Assembly (NCBI GenBank): GCA_964600615.1
Contig: CAZRJK010000007.1
Span: 1 to 64,000, forward strand
From: RUG11198 sp964600615
GTDB taxonomy: Bacteria > Bacillota_I > Bacilli_A > RF39 > UBA660
DNA: 64,000 nt
Direction: 5' to 3'
Under the pieces are notes generated by a model. It was not told the origin of the DNA and ran no database searches. It was given only the letters and a program-made list of their open reading frames with translations. The position numbers were made by a program, and so were the translations under genes. This document shows positions 8,749 to 17,717 of the stretch, in pieces; within the stretch, counting starts at the first letter, position 1, and each line of letters begins with the position of its first letter.

Positions 8749-9289
8749 AAAATTTAACTTCAACGTTCTTTCTATCATCTTCACTAGCTTCAAAGAAACT
8801 TTCTTTTTCAAAATGGAACATAGAAGCTATAATGTTACTAGGAACTGTTTGAATCTTATTATTATATTGAAGAACAGAATCATTATAGAATTGTCTAGCA
8901 TAACTAATCTTATCTTCAACTTCTTTAAGTTGTTTTTGTAAATCCAAAAAGTTTTCATTAGCCTTCAAATCAGGATAACTTTCTGCTAAAGCAAATAACT
9001 TATTAATAGCTTGAGTAAGTTCTCCACTAGATTTCATCTTTTCATCAGGAGTACCAGCAGACAAATAAGTATTTCTAGCTTTAACAACATCTTCTAAAGT
9101 TCCTTTTTCATGCTTAGCATATCCTTTTACAGTTTCTACTAAATTAGGAATCAAATCAGCCCTCTTCTTTAATTGAATATCAATCTGACTAAATTGATCT
9201 CTTACCTTATTTCTTAAACGAACTAAAGAATTATAAGTAGTCATAACAAATAAAAGAATAAGCACAATCAAAATAATTAAAATAATCAT
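8747..9289 (-). CDS. lemA: LemA family membrane protein
   Basis: A 180-aa protein: one N-terminal membrane helix (IILIILIVLILLFVMT), then the LemA helical bundle with TYNSLVRLRNKVRDQFSQID, RADLIPNLVETVKGYAKHE, and FYNDSVLQYNNKIQTVPSNI. LemA proteins are widespread and their function is unclear. The second ATG (9289) fits the GAGAGG site best. The downstream DUF2207 partner supports a joint membrane role. Confidence 0.93.
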   Translation of the reverse strand: MIILIILIVLILLFVMTTYNSLVRLRNKVRDQFSQIDIQLKKRADLIPNLVETVKGYAKHEKGTLEDVVKARNTYLSAGTPDEKMKSSGELTQAINKLFALAESYPDLKANENFLDLQKQLKEVEDKISYARQFYNDSVLQYNNKIQTVPSNIIASMFHFEKESFFEASEDDRKNVEVKF

Positions 9290-9363
9290 AAACATACCTC
9301 TCTTTCCTAAAATAAGTATATCACAATATTTATTTTTTTAGTATATAAATTTAAAATAATTTA

Positions 9364-12300
9364 TTAAAAATTCATTTTCTTTATTAGTGTCTCAAATAAT
9401 TCAATAATATATACCAAAAAATGTTTATCTAAATTTACAATATCAAAAATAATGTGTATCCTATAATTCTTAAAACTTAATCTAAAATTCTTTGATATAT
9501 CATAACTAATTCTAAATAAATCTTCTCCATTTATCTTTTTACTAATATTTTCAGATAATTCCATATCAATAAAATTTTTAGTTTGAACTACATTAGTTAT
9601 CTCTAGTCTCTTAGCTAACTTTTCAAACCATTCCTCATACATATATATTTCCATATCTTTACTTATCTTACCAAACCTATCCTCCAATTCAGATTTAATA
9701 GATTTAAATTTATCTATACTATCAACTTCATTAATCTTTTTATGTATCTCTATCTTTAAATCCTCATCTTCTATATAACTATCACTAATATGAGTATCCA
9801 CATCAATCAAAGATTTATTATCTAAATTATCATCTTCTTCTTTTTCTATATATACACCTTTTATCTTATCGACAGCATCTTTTAACATTTTTAAATATAA
9901 TTCAATACCAACAGTGTCAATAAATCCAGATTGCTCACTGCCAAGAATATCACCAGCACCCCTTATAGATAAATCCCTCATAGCAATTTTAAATCCACTA
10001 CCAAGTTCAGTAAATTCCTTAATTGTGTTAAGTCTCTTTACAGCAATATCGTTAAGTACTTTATGTTTATTGTACATTAAATATGCATAACCAATCTTAT
10101 TACTTCTACCAATTCTCCCCCTTATTTGATATAACTGCGATAATCCAAAATGATCAGCATCCATAATAATTAAAGTATTAACATTAGGAATATCTATCCC
10201 CGTTTCAATAATCGTAGTACACACTAAAACATCAAACTTATAATCAATAAAATCCTGCATCTTATCTTCCAGTTCAGATTTAGACATTCTACCATGAGCA
10301 TATTCTATCCTAGCCTCAGGAACTAATTTATTAAGTCTTTTAACTCTTTCTTCAATATCATCTATATAATTATATAAAATAAATACTTGCCCTTTTCTAG
10401 CTAATTCTTTATATATAGCATCTTTAATAACATTATCATTCTCAGCAAGCACATAAGTTTGAATAGGATATCTCTCCTGAGGAGGAGTTTCGATTAATGA
10501 CAAACTTCTAATACCAGCCATAGACATCTGTAATGTTCTAGGAATAGGAGTAGCCGATAAAGTTAAAACATCCACATTAGCCTTATATTGCTTAATTTTT
10601 TCTTTATGAGTAACCCCAAATCTCTGTTCCTCATCAACAACTAAAAAACCCAAATCTTTGAACTCAATATCGTCACTTAAAATTCTATGAGTACCAAACA
10701 AAATATCTATTCGTCCCTCTTTTAAATCTTCAATTATAGCTTTTTGCTTTTTTAAAGAGACAAATCTATTAAGCAAAGCAATATTAATAGGAAAATTTTT
10801 AAACCTAGAAACCGCATTCTTATATTGCTGATTAGAAAGAATAGTCGTTGGACACAAATAGGCAACCTGTTTACCATCATTTACTGCCTTAAACATTGCC
10901 CTAAAAGCAACTTCAGTCTTACCATATCCTACATCACCACACAAAAGCATATCCATAGGATTCTTCTTTTCCATTTCTTCCTTAATTGTATTAATAGCCT
11001 TAACTTGATCAACAGTTTCCTCATATTCAAATTCACTATCAAATAAAACTTGACTTTCATCATCAGCTGAAAAAGCAAAACCTTGTGTAGCCTCCCTTTC
11101 AGCAGAAATCTTAATCAAATTATCTGCTATTTCTTGTAATCTTCCACTAACCCTAGCTTTCTTCTTTTTCCAACTATCACTACCCAAATTATCAAGTTTT
11201 ACAACAACTCCTTCTTTACCAGAAAATTTACTAATTCTATCAATCTTTTCAACAGGAATATATAAAACATCTCCTCCACCATATATAAGTTTAATATAAT
11301 CCTTCTGATAGCCATTCTTAGTAATAGTACACAATTCATCATAAATACCAATACCATGTGCCTCATGCACAATATAATCACCTTTAGATATATTACTAAT
11401 ATCATTAATCTTAGTCCCTATTTTAAATTTATTTCTATATTTTTTCTTAACTGTATCTTTAAATAAATTATTATAAGAAATAATCACATAATCATTAAAA
11501 ATAAAACCATCATCAATTTCCTTAATAATAACATTAACACAACCATTAACTAAATCCTTATCATTACTACTAATAATATTAACATCATCAGATAAATAAC
11601 TAATAATTCTTTTCCTAGAATTCTCATCAGGTACACATAAAACTACCTTTTTCTTTTTTAATAAATACTTATTTAAATCTTTCTTAATAAAATCAATATT
11701 ACCATCATAATTATCAATATTATTACTAACATACTTATCTTCATATTTTAATTTAATACCAGATAACACATTATCTAAATGCATTAAAAATATTTCCTTA
11801 TTAAATCTAATATCATCAAAAGAAAACATATAATTAGTCTTTATACCAGAGTCAGATTCATTATTCTTATCATAATCAATAATAGTATCATACAGCATTT
11901 TATATCCTTCTCTTATTTGATTATAATCATAATAAAAACAAATATTAGAAGAAACATAATCCCACAAACCATAAATATCCTTAGAATAATGTTTTAAATA
12001 TTTTTGTTTTCTATCAACATTATCATTGTATTTTTCTAACAAAAACTCTGTACAAGGATATATATCTATACTATCAATTTCTAAAGAAGACAACTGAGTA
12101 TCAACGTCAAAATACTTAATACTATCAATTTCATCTCCCCAAAATTCTATTCTAATAGGTTTATCAGAAGATATAGGAAAAACATCAAGAACATATCCTC
12201 TAACACCAACATTTCCCGTTTCACTAACAATAGTCTCTCTAGTATAACCAATATCGTATAACATATTCTCTAAATATTCCCTACTAATATTCATTTCCTT

Positions 12301-12687
12301 TTCAAGATGAATAATAGAATTCTTCCACACAGAAATAGTAGGTAAATATCTAAGAATACCCATCAAATTAGTAACAACAATATATTTATTATCATTAACT
12401 AATACATTTAAAGTATTAATTCTTTCTATCTTTAATTCAGGACTAATAGCTATAGCCTCACTAGTAATAAAATCATCCATAGGAAAAAATAATACCCTAT
12501 CAGTATAATTACTTAACTTATTATATAAATTATTAGCTTCAAATAAAGAATTAGTAACAACCACTATTCCCTTATTATATTTAAGAAAAGCATCATATAC
12601 ATATATCATAGACAACTCACTATTTAATCCCGAAACACCATAATAATCATAATCAACTATCTTAAATAACTTATCAAATAAGCCCAT
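9364..12687 (-). CDS. mfd: transcription-repair coupling factor Mfd
   Basis: An 1107-aa ATP-dependent translocase that dislodges stalled RNA polymerase and recruits UvrA. In order it has a degenerate UvrB-like N-terminal module, the CarD-like RNA polymerase interaction domain (KGDYIVHEAHGIGIYDEL), RecG-like helicase motifs (LLCGDVGYGKTEVAFRA, VVDEEQRFGV, LSATPIPRT), and the C-terminal TRCF domain. The ATG at 12687 follows AAGGAG; eleven upstream in-frame codons are not needed. It lies downstream of pth, as in Bacillus. Confidence 0.97.
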   Translation of the reverse strand: MGLFDKLFKIVDYDYYGVSGLNSELSMIYVYDAFLKYNKGIVVVTNSLFEANNLYNKLSNYTDRVLFFPMDDFITSEAIAISPELKIERINTLNVLVNDNKYIVVTNLMGILRYLPTISVWKNSIIHLEKEMNISREYLENMLYDIGYTRETIVSETGNVGVRGYVLDVFPISSDKPIRIEFWGDEIDSIKYFDVDTQLSSLEIDSIDIYPCTEFLLEKYNDNVDRKQKYLKHYSKDIYGLWDYVSSNICFYYDYNQIREGYKMLYDTIIDYDKNNESDSGIKTNYMFSFDDIRFNKEIFLMHLDNVLSGIKLKYEDKYVSNNIDNYDGNIDFIKKDLNKYLLKKKKVVLCVPDENSRKRIISYLSDDVNIISSNDKDLVNGCVNVIIKEIDDGFIFNDYVIISYNNLFKDTVKKKYRNKFKIGTKINDISNISKGDYIVHEAHGIGIYDELCTITKNGYQKDYIKLIYGGGDVLYIPVEKIDRISKFSGKEGVVVKLDNLGSDSWKKKKARVSGRLQEIADNLIKISAEREATQGFAFSADDESQVLFDSEFEYEETVDQVKAINTIKEEMEKKNPMDMLLCGDVGYGKTEVAFRAMFKAVNDGKQVAYLCPTTILSNQQYKNAVSRFKNFPINIALLNRFVSLKKQKAIIEDLKEGRIDILFGTHRILSDDIEFKDLGFLVVDEEQRFGVTHKEKIKQYKANVDVLTLSATPIPRTLQMSMAGIRSLSLIETPPQERYPIQTYVLAENDNVIKDAIYKELARKGQVFILYNYIDDIEERVKRLNKLVPEARIEYAHGRMSKSELEDKMQDFIDYKFDVLVCTTIIETGIDIPNVNTLIIMDADHFGLSQLYQIRGRIGRSNKIGYAYLMYNKHKVLNDIAVKRLNTIKEFTELGSGFKIAMRDLSIRGAGDILGSEQSGFIDTVGIELYLKMLKDAVDKIKGVYIEKEEDDNLDNKSLIDVDTHISDSYIEDEDLKIEIHKKINEVDSIDKFKSIKSELEDRFGKISKDMEIYMYEEWFEKLAKRLEITNVVQTKNFIDMELSENISKKINGEDLFRISYDISKNFRLSFKNYRIHIIFDIVNLDKHFLVYIIELFETLIKKMNF

Positions 12688-12740
12688 ATTATCAGTCTCC
12701 TTACAAACAGAAAAAATCATACTTTTTTAAAGTATAATTA

Positions 12741-13301
12741 TTACTTGCTATTATATTTTCCCTTTAATCTATCCAATTTATAAGTACAAAAATCATCAAC
12801 TACATCAATTAAATTAGAAAAAATACCATCTAACTGTTTCAACTCTTCATTACTAAACTTACTTAAAACATAATCCTTAGTATTAATAGTCTTATCATTA
12901 GATATACCTATCTTTAATCTAGTATAATTTTTAGAACCAAGATTATTTTCAATATCTTTAATCCCATTATGTCCCCCACTACTACTGTCATTAACTATCT
13001 TTATTCTTCCAAAAGACATATCCAAATCATCATGAATAATTAAAATATCTTTTAAATCTATCTTGTAAAAATCTACATATTTTTTTATAACACCACCAGA
13101 TAAATTCATAAAAGATAAAGGCTTAATAAATAATACCTTCTCATCATCATAAGTATATTCTAAATATTTAGCCTTAAACTTTTCTTTATCAAAAGATATT
13201 TTTTTATTTTCAGCTATCTTGTCAATTAACATATACCCCATATTATGCCTAGTATTCTTATATTCCCTACCTGGATTACCTAATCCCACTATTAATTTCA
13301 T
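12741..13301 (-). CDS. pth: peptidyl-tRNA hydrolase
   Basis: It releases tRNA from peptidyl-tRNAs that fall off ribosomes (Bacillus spoVC). The 186-aa product has LIVGLGNPGREYKNTRHNMG with the catalytic His, FIKPLSFMNLSG, the Asp-bearing IIHDDLDMSFG, and SSGGHNGIKDIE. The ATG overlaps the rsmI TGA stop (ATGA), indicating coupling and also that TGA terminates here. Confidence 0.97.
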   Translation of the reverse strand: MKLIVGLGNPGREYKNTRHNMGYMLIDKIAENKKISFDKEKFKAKYLEYTYDDEKVLFIKPLSFMNLSGGVIKKYVDFYKIDLKDILIIHDDLDMSFGRIKIVNDSSSGGHNGIKDIENNLGSKNYTRLKIGISNDKTINTKDYVLSKFSNEELKQLDGIFSNLIDVVDDFCTYKLDRLKGKYNSK

Positions 13302-14140
13302 TTTAATTCCTCCTTATGATATAAAGAATAAACCTCACTCTTACTAATTTTTCTATCATGAGCAACCATCTTAATAGCATCCATCTTATCTATCCCACTA
13401 GCAATATGTAAATTAACACTATCGTAAATAGATAAATTATCATCTATAACAGAAGAAAAACCTGATACAACAATAACAAATTCTCCCTTAAGATTATCAC
13501 TTTCTTTTAAAACCTCACTAATATTACCTCTATAAACACTCTCAAATTTTTTAGATATTTCCCTAGATATACTAATATCTCTATCACCAAAAACTTCTAA
13601 CATCATTGATAAAGTCTTAACTAATCTATGTGGAGCTTCATAAAAAATAAGCGTACTAGTATTAAATTTTAACTTTTCTAATTCTTTCTTCTTTTTAGAT
13701 TCTTTACTATCTAAAAAGCCATAAAAAGTAAAAGGAGCAGAAGCTATCCCAGAAACAACCAAAGCCGGAACAAAAGCACAAGCTCCTGGAAGACCAACAA
13801 CATTATATCCCTTATCACTAACATATTTTACAGTTTTATAACCAGGATCACTAATAATAGGAGTTCCCCTATCAGTAACTAAACCAACACTATATCCATT
13901 TTTTAAATACTCCAAAACCTTTTCCTTAGCAATATCCTCATTATGATCATGCAAAGATATTAGTTTTTTACTTATATTAAAATGCTTTAATAATAATCCA
14001 GTAACTCTAGTATCCTCAGAAAAAACAACTTCTACATCATTAAGTATTTTTACCGCCCTATAAGTCATATCATCCATATTTCCAATTGGAGTAGGAATTA
14101 AATACAAAGTAGGATTACCATCATAACTTTTTTGCCACAT
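13298..14140 (-). CDS. rsmI: 16S rRNA 2'-O-methyltransferase RsmI
   Basis: It methylates the ribose of C1402 in 16S rRNA. At 280 aa it shows TLYLIPTPIGNMDDMTYRA, the SEDTRVTGLLL motif, SLHDHNE, LVTDRGTPIISDPG, GLPGACAFVPALV and FYEAPHRL. A few usually invariant residues differ: GLPGACAF rather than GxPGxSA, and LVTDRG rather than LVSDAG. The overall family fit is still clear. It ends in TGA overlapping the pth ATG. Confidence 0.94.
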   Translation of the reverse strand: MWQKSYDGNPTLYLIPTPIGNMDDMTYRAVKILNDVEVVFSEDTRVTGLLLKHFNISKKLISLHDHNEDIAKEKVLEYLKNGYSVGLVTDRGTPIISDPGYKTVKYVSDKGYNVVGLPGACAFVPALVVSGIASAPFTFYGFLDSKESKKKKELEKLKFNTSTLIFYEAPHRLVKTLSMMLEVFGDRDISISREISKKFESVYRGNISEVLKESDNLKGEFVIVVSGFSSVIDDNLSIYDSVNLHIASGIDKMDAIKMVAHDRKISKSEVYSLYHKEELK

Positions 14141-14144
14141 AATA

Positions 14145-14870
14145 TCATCTCTCTTTATTTAACATCTCACTAATATTATCTCTATAACTACCATCATCAT
14201 TATGAATAACTAATCCAGGAAGAATTTTAACATTACTCTTACCATTCTTTGAAGCCTCTACCATAAACAAATCACTATTAGATCCTTCCTTAGGATAAAT
14301 AAATTGAATCCTCTTAGGTTCAAAATTGTATTCTTTTAAACAATTAATGACTTCTATAAATCTAGAAGTAGTATGAACCATTGCTAAATTTCCACCATTC
14401 CTTAGTAAATATTTAGCACTCTTAACAACATCTTCTAATGATAACATAACTTCATGTCTAGCAACCCTCTTTATATCATTATCATTAAAATATCCATCAC
14501 TATTAGTCTTAAAATATGGTGGATTACAAATAACTACATCATAACTCCCACTATCAAAATATTTATCAATTTCTCTAACATCACCACAAATAAGAGAAAT
14601 CTGATTAGAAAGATTATTTTCTTTAATCGATTCAACACCTAATTTATAAATACAATTCTGTAACTCTATTCCATCAATATGAGCCTTAGTTCTATTAGAT
14701 AATAGCATTGGAATAGGAGCATTACCACTAGCTAAATCAATTATTTTCTTACATCTTAAATTAATAGAAACAAAATTAGCGAGTAATACAGAATCCAAAG
14801 AAAATTTAAACCAATCATCATTTTGATAAATAATCATATCATAATTAAGTAATCTATTCTTAACTTTCAT
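14145..14870 (-). CDS. tRNA1(Val) adenine-N6 methyltransferase-like (YabB/TrmN6)
   Basis: A 241-aa class I SAM-dependent methyltransferase. Motif I is DLASGNAPIPMLL, the acidic motif is IDGIELQ, and the catalytic adenine N6 motif is VICNPPYF. Motif X (FKFSLDSVLLANF) matches the YabB/TrmN6 group. The order yaaT, yabB, rsmI is Bacillus-like (there yazA lies between). The ATG at 14870 lies inside the end of yaaT, so it is translationally coupled; the exact start is uncertain because no strong ribosome site precedes it. Confidence 0.85.
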   Translation of the reverse strand: MKVKNRLLNYDMIIYQNDDWFKFSLDSVLLANFVSINLRCKKIIDLASGNAPIPMLLSNRTKAHIDGIELQNCIYKLGVESIKENNLSNQISLICGDVREIDKYFDSGSYDVVICNPPYFKTNSDGYFNDNDIKRVARHEVMLSLEDVVKSAKYLLRNGGNLAMVHTTSRFIEVINCLKEYNFEPKRIQFIYPKEGSNSDLFMVEASKNGKSNVKILPGLVIHNDDGSYRDNISEMLNKER

Positions 14871-15642
14871 CAGCATCAACTTCAATAATAGACTTATCTT
14901 CTAATTCAATTCTATATTTTCTCTTTAATACATCAACAGAGATAACCTTAACACTATCTCCCTTATAATCAATCTTTTTACCAACAACAGGTAATCCCTT
15001 CCTTAATTCAGAATAATTATCATTTTCATATTTTAAACAACATAATAACCTACCACAAACCCCATTAATTTTAGTAGGATTTAAAGAAACGTTTTGATTT
15101 TTAGCCATATTTATAGTAATGCTATCAAAAGTATTAAGAAAATTACTACAACATAACTTTCTACCACAAGGACCAATTCCCCCTACTTCCTTAGCTTTAT
15201 CCCTAATACCAACTTGCCTTAATTCAATCCTTGTCTTAAATAAAGAACCCAAATCTCTAGCAAGTTGTCTAAAATCAACTCTCTCATCAGCAACAAATCT
15301 AAATAACAACTGACTTCTATCCAAATTATAACTACCATCTAAAATATTCATAGATAGTCCACTATCCAAAACAACATCACGACATTTACTAATAACCTCA
15401 TTCATAACTTCTAAATTACTCTTATATTGTAAATAATCTTTCTTACTAGAAATCCTTAAAACATCATATAAATCAACTTTATCAAACTTCTTAGTATCTT
15501 CAATAATATCAATAACCTTACCAAACAAAGGACCTCTATCACTATCAACAACAACTGTAAGATTAATCTTTAAATTAAATTTAGGATTCCTAAAATAACC
15601 AGTTTGTCCATTTTCTTCAAACTTAACTTCTACTATATTCAT
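14860..15642 (-). CDS. yaaT: YaaT / PSP1-domain protein (Y-complex, phosphorelay and mRNA turnover)
   Basis: A 260-aa PSP1 protein with the cysteine-rich core GIGPCGRKLCCSNFL and GVCGRLLCCLKYE. In Bacillus, YaaT with YlbF and YmcA forms a complex with iron-sulfur clusters that affects Spo0A activation, competence and RNase Y specificity. All these cysteines are present here. The start at 15642 is chosen because ATG lies 6 nt after AGGTG. It overlaps the end of holB by 20 nt. Presence beside comK and spore genes fits its developmental role. Confidence 0.93.
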   Translation of the reverse strand: MNIVEVKFEENGQTGYFRNPKFNLKINLTVVVDSDRGPLFGKVIDIIEDTKKFDKVDLYDVLRISSKKDYLQYKSNLEVMNEVISKCRDVVLDSGLSMNILDGSYNLDRSQLLFRFVADERVDFRQLARDLGSLFKTRIELRQVGIRDKAKEVGGIGPCGRKLCCSNFLNTFDSITINMAKNQNVSLNPTKINGVCGRLLCCLKYENDNYSELRKGLPVVGKKIDYKGDSVKVISVDVLKRKYRIELEDKSIIEVDADES

Positions 15643-16579
15643 AACATTCACCTAACCTAATCAACATATCATCAACAAGTAAATTAACATTTAAATTATA
15701 CCTTAAATCATCATATTTAGTATAACATACTTCTATCTTATTAATTATATCATCCAAAGAATTATTATTAGACACAAAATCAATCAAATCTAAGTAATCA
15801 TTAAAATAATAATTACTAAAACCACACATTTTCTTTAAAATATCATAATAAAAATTAACCAATAATAACATAACTTTCATACTATCTTCCCTGGATGGAA
15901 AATTATTATACCATAATTTTTTTAAATATATAAAAGTATCTAAACCATTTTTTTCATAATATCTAATAAAATTAATAGTATTATCTAACAATAATTTATT
16001 ACTCTCATCAGATAAAAAATCATCAATATCACTCTTTTTATCACATAAAGAATAAGCAAAATTATTAATAGCCTTATCATAGTATTCTTCTTTTACATTA
16101 TTTAACTTTATTAATTGACACCTAGAAACTATTGTAGACAATAAACCACTAACATTATTTGTAAACAATATTGCTACAACATCATTATCAGGTTCTTCTA
16201 AAAACTTAAGTAAAGAATTAGAAGCTTGTTTATTCATCTTCTCACAATCTCTAATTACATAAATTCTCTTATTACCTTCTATTCCAGTTCTACTAAAAGA
16301 ACTCTGTAAATCTAACAATTGATCCTTTTTTATAACTAAACCATCAGCTTCAACAATCTTAACTTCTGTATAATTACCATCATCAATTCTCTTACAAATA
16401 TTTTCTTTATCTACACAATTATCACACACAATTTCTTTAACAAAAGCCATTATAAAATCAAAAGCATAATCATAATTATTTCCATCTATTAAATAAGCAT
16501 GAGACAACTTATTATTTCTAATAGCATTAACCAATAAATTATAAGCATTATTTTGAGTATTCCTAAAATCCTCTAACAT
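15623..16579 (-). CDS. holB: DNA polymerase III delta' subunit
   Basis: A 318-aa clamp-loader subunit. It has the AAA+ lineage features NNKLSHAYLIDG (a lost Walker A, as usual for delta'), DQLLDLQSSFSRTGIEGNKRIYVI, the SNSLLKFLEEP motif, and an SRC sensor (TIVSRCQLIKL). The order recR, bofA, holB, yaaT corresponds to Bacillus with tmk and yaaQ/yaaR missing. Confidence 0.93.
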   Translation of the reverse strand: MLEDFRNTQNNAYNLLVNAIRNNKLSHAYLIDGNNYDYAFDFIMAFVKEIVCDNCVDKENICKRIDDGNYTEVKIVEADGLVIKKDQLLDLQSSFSRTGIEGNKRIYVIRDCEKMNKQASNSLLKFLEEPDNDVVAILFTNNVSGLLSTIVSRCQLIKLNNVKEEYYDKAINNFAYSLCDKKSDIDDFLSDESNKLLLDNTINFIRYYEKNGLDTFIYLKKLWYNNFPSREDSMKVMLLLVNFYYDILKKMCGFSNYYFNDYLDLIDFVSNNNSLDDIINKIEVCYTKYDDLRYNLNVNLLVDDMLIRLGECYEYSRS

Positions 16580-16591
16580 AAAATCACCCCA

Positions 16592-16771
16592 TTATATAAA
16601 TGAAAATAAAATAAGATAAATCATACCAAAAAAGTCAAAATAACTAACAAAAATAACATTAAATATATTTATTGCTATAGTATGATCATAAAAGACAATA
16701 GAATCATAAGCATATATAAATAAAGTGGAAAGAATAAACTTTTTAACAACCAAAAAAAATTTATTAATCAT
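16592..16771 (-). CDS. bofA: BofA-like inhibitor of pro-sigma-K processing (59 aa)
   Basis: A short ORF with ATG at 16771 after AGGTG and a TAA stop at 16592. The product is hydrophobic: an N-terminal membrane segment (FFLVVKKFILSTLFIYAYD), then TIAINIFNVIFVSYFDFFGM and IYLILFSFI. The second part fits the BofA pattern of (I)PIN-x-(F/T), followed by a small-G-x-PG turn and a hydrophobic tail. Position is the strongest argument: recR-bofA is the Bacillus order (dnaX-yaaK-recR-yaaL-bofA). In Bacillus, BofA holds the SpoIVFB protease inactive with SpoIVFA. This copy is divergent and short (Bacillus is about 87 aa). Confidence 0.68.
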   Translation of the reverse strand: MINKFFLVVKKFILSTLFIYAYDSIVFYDHTIAINIFNVIFVSYFDFFGMIYLILFSFI

Positions 16772-16808
16772 AACATCACCTATTAATATTATGACTAGTA
16801 AAATTTAA

Positions 16809-17405
16809 TTAGTTCATATTTTTTCTCTCATCAATAGCCATTTCTAAAGTCAAAGAATCAATATATTCCATATCCGTTCCCATTGGAACACCAGTAGCTA
16901 TCTTGCTTATGTTAACATTACTATTATCAAGAACTTGTCTAATATATTGCATAGTAGTTTCCCCTTCAATACTAGGCTTAAGAGCCAAAATAATCTCCTT
17001 AATATCGTTACTCTTAACTCTTTCCAACAAACTAGCAATATTTATATCACTAGGTCCTACACCGTCCAAAGGAGAAATAAGACCATCTAAAACATGATAT
17101 AAACCATGATATACCCCTAATTTTTCAAAAAGATAAATATCTTTAGATTTTTCCACAACTAATAAAGTAAATTTGTCCCTTTCCTTATTTGAACAAATAT
17201 TACAAACTTCACCATCAGAGATACTATTACATACCTTACATTTAGTAATTTTATCCCTAACATCACAAATAGCATTAGAAAAATCAGTAAGCTTCTCCTT
17301 ATCAAAATCAAGCATACTAAAGGCCAATCTCTCAGCAGATTTAGCTCCAACACCAGGTAACTTTTTAAAATTATCAATTAAAGATCTAATACTCTCAGGA
17401 TACAT
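16809..17405 (-). CDS. recR: recombination mediator RecR
   Basis: A 198-aa protein with the N-terminal helix-hairpin-helix (LIDNFKKLPGVGAKSAERLA), the four-cysteine zinc finger (CKVCNSISDGEVCNIC), and a Toprim domain (LLVVEKSKDIYLFEK, ALKPSIEGETTMQYI). It acts with RecO to load RecA onto gaps. It is preceded by ebfC with essentially no gap. Confidence 0.97.
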   Translation of the reverse strand: MYPESIRSLIDNFKKLPGVGAKSAERLAFSMLDFDKEKLTDFSNAICDVRDKITKCKVCNSISDGEVCNICSNKERDKFTLLVVEKSKDIYLFEKLGVYHGLYHVLDGLISPLDGVGPSDINIASLLERVKSNDIKEIILALKPSIEGETTMQYIRQVLDNSNVNISKIATGVPMGTDMEYIDSLTLEMAIDERKNMN

Positions 17406-17406
17406 T

Positions 17407-17703
17407 TTACATCAACCCAGCTAAACCATTACCATATTTACTTAACTTTTTATTCTTATCATCTTCTACTTTTTTAGAAGCTTCATTATAAGCAACCATA
17501 ATCATATCCTCTAACATTTCAACGTCATCAGATAAATCAAAATCTTTATCAATAGTAATAGATTTCATCTCCTTATTACCATTTAGAACTACCTTTACAG
17601 CAGAAGAACTACCCTCATATAAAGTTTTTCCCAATTCTTCTTGTGTTTTTTGTAAATCCTTTTGCATCTTTTGAGCTTCTCTCATCAAAGCTTGCATATT
17701 CAT
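17407..17703 (-). CDS. ebfC: YbaB/EbfC family nucleoid-associated protein
   Basis: A 98-aa small dimeric DNA-binding protein: MNMQALMREAQKMQKDLQKT, then VKVVLNGNKEMKSITID and a C-terminal helix. The GAGAGG site is 8 nt from the ATG at 17703 and touches the earlier ATG, so the later start is chosen. It is part of the conserved dnaX-ebfC-recR operon. Confidence 0.95.
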   Translation of the reverse strand: MNMQALMREAQKMQKDLQKTQEELGKTLYEGSSSAVKVVLNGNKEMKSITIDKDFDLSDDVEMLEDMIMVAYNEASKKVEDDKNKKLSKYGNGLAGLM

Positions 17704-17717
17704 ATTAATCATCCTCT

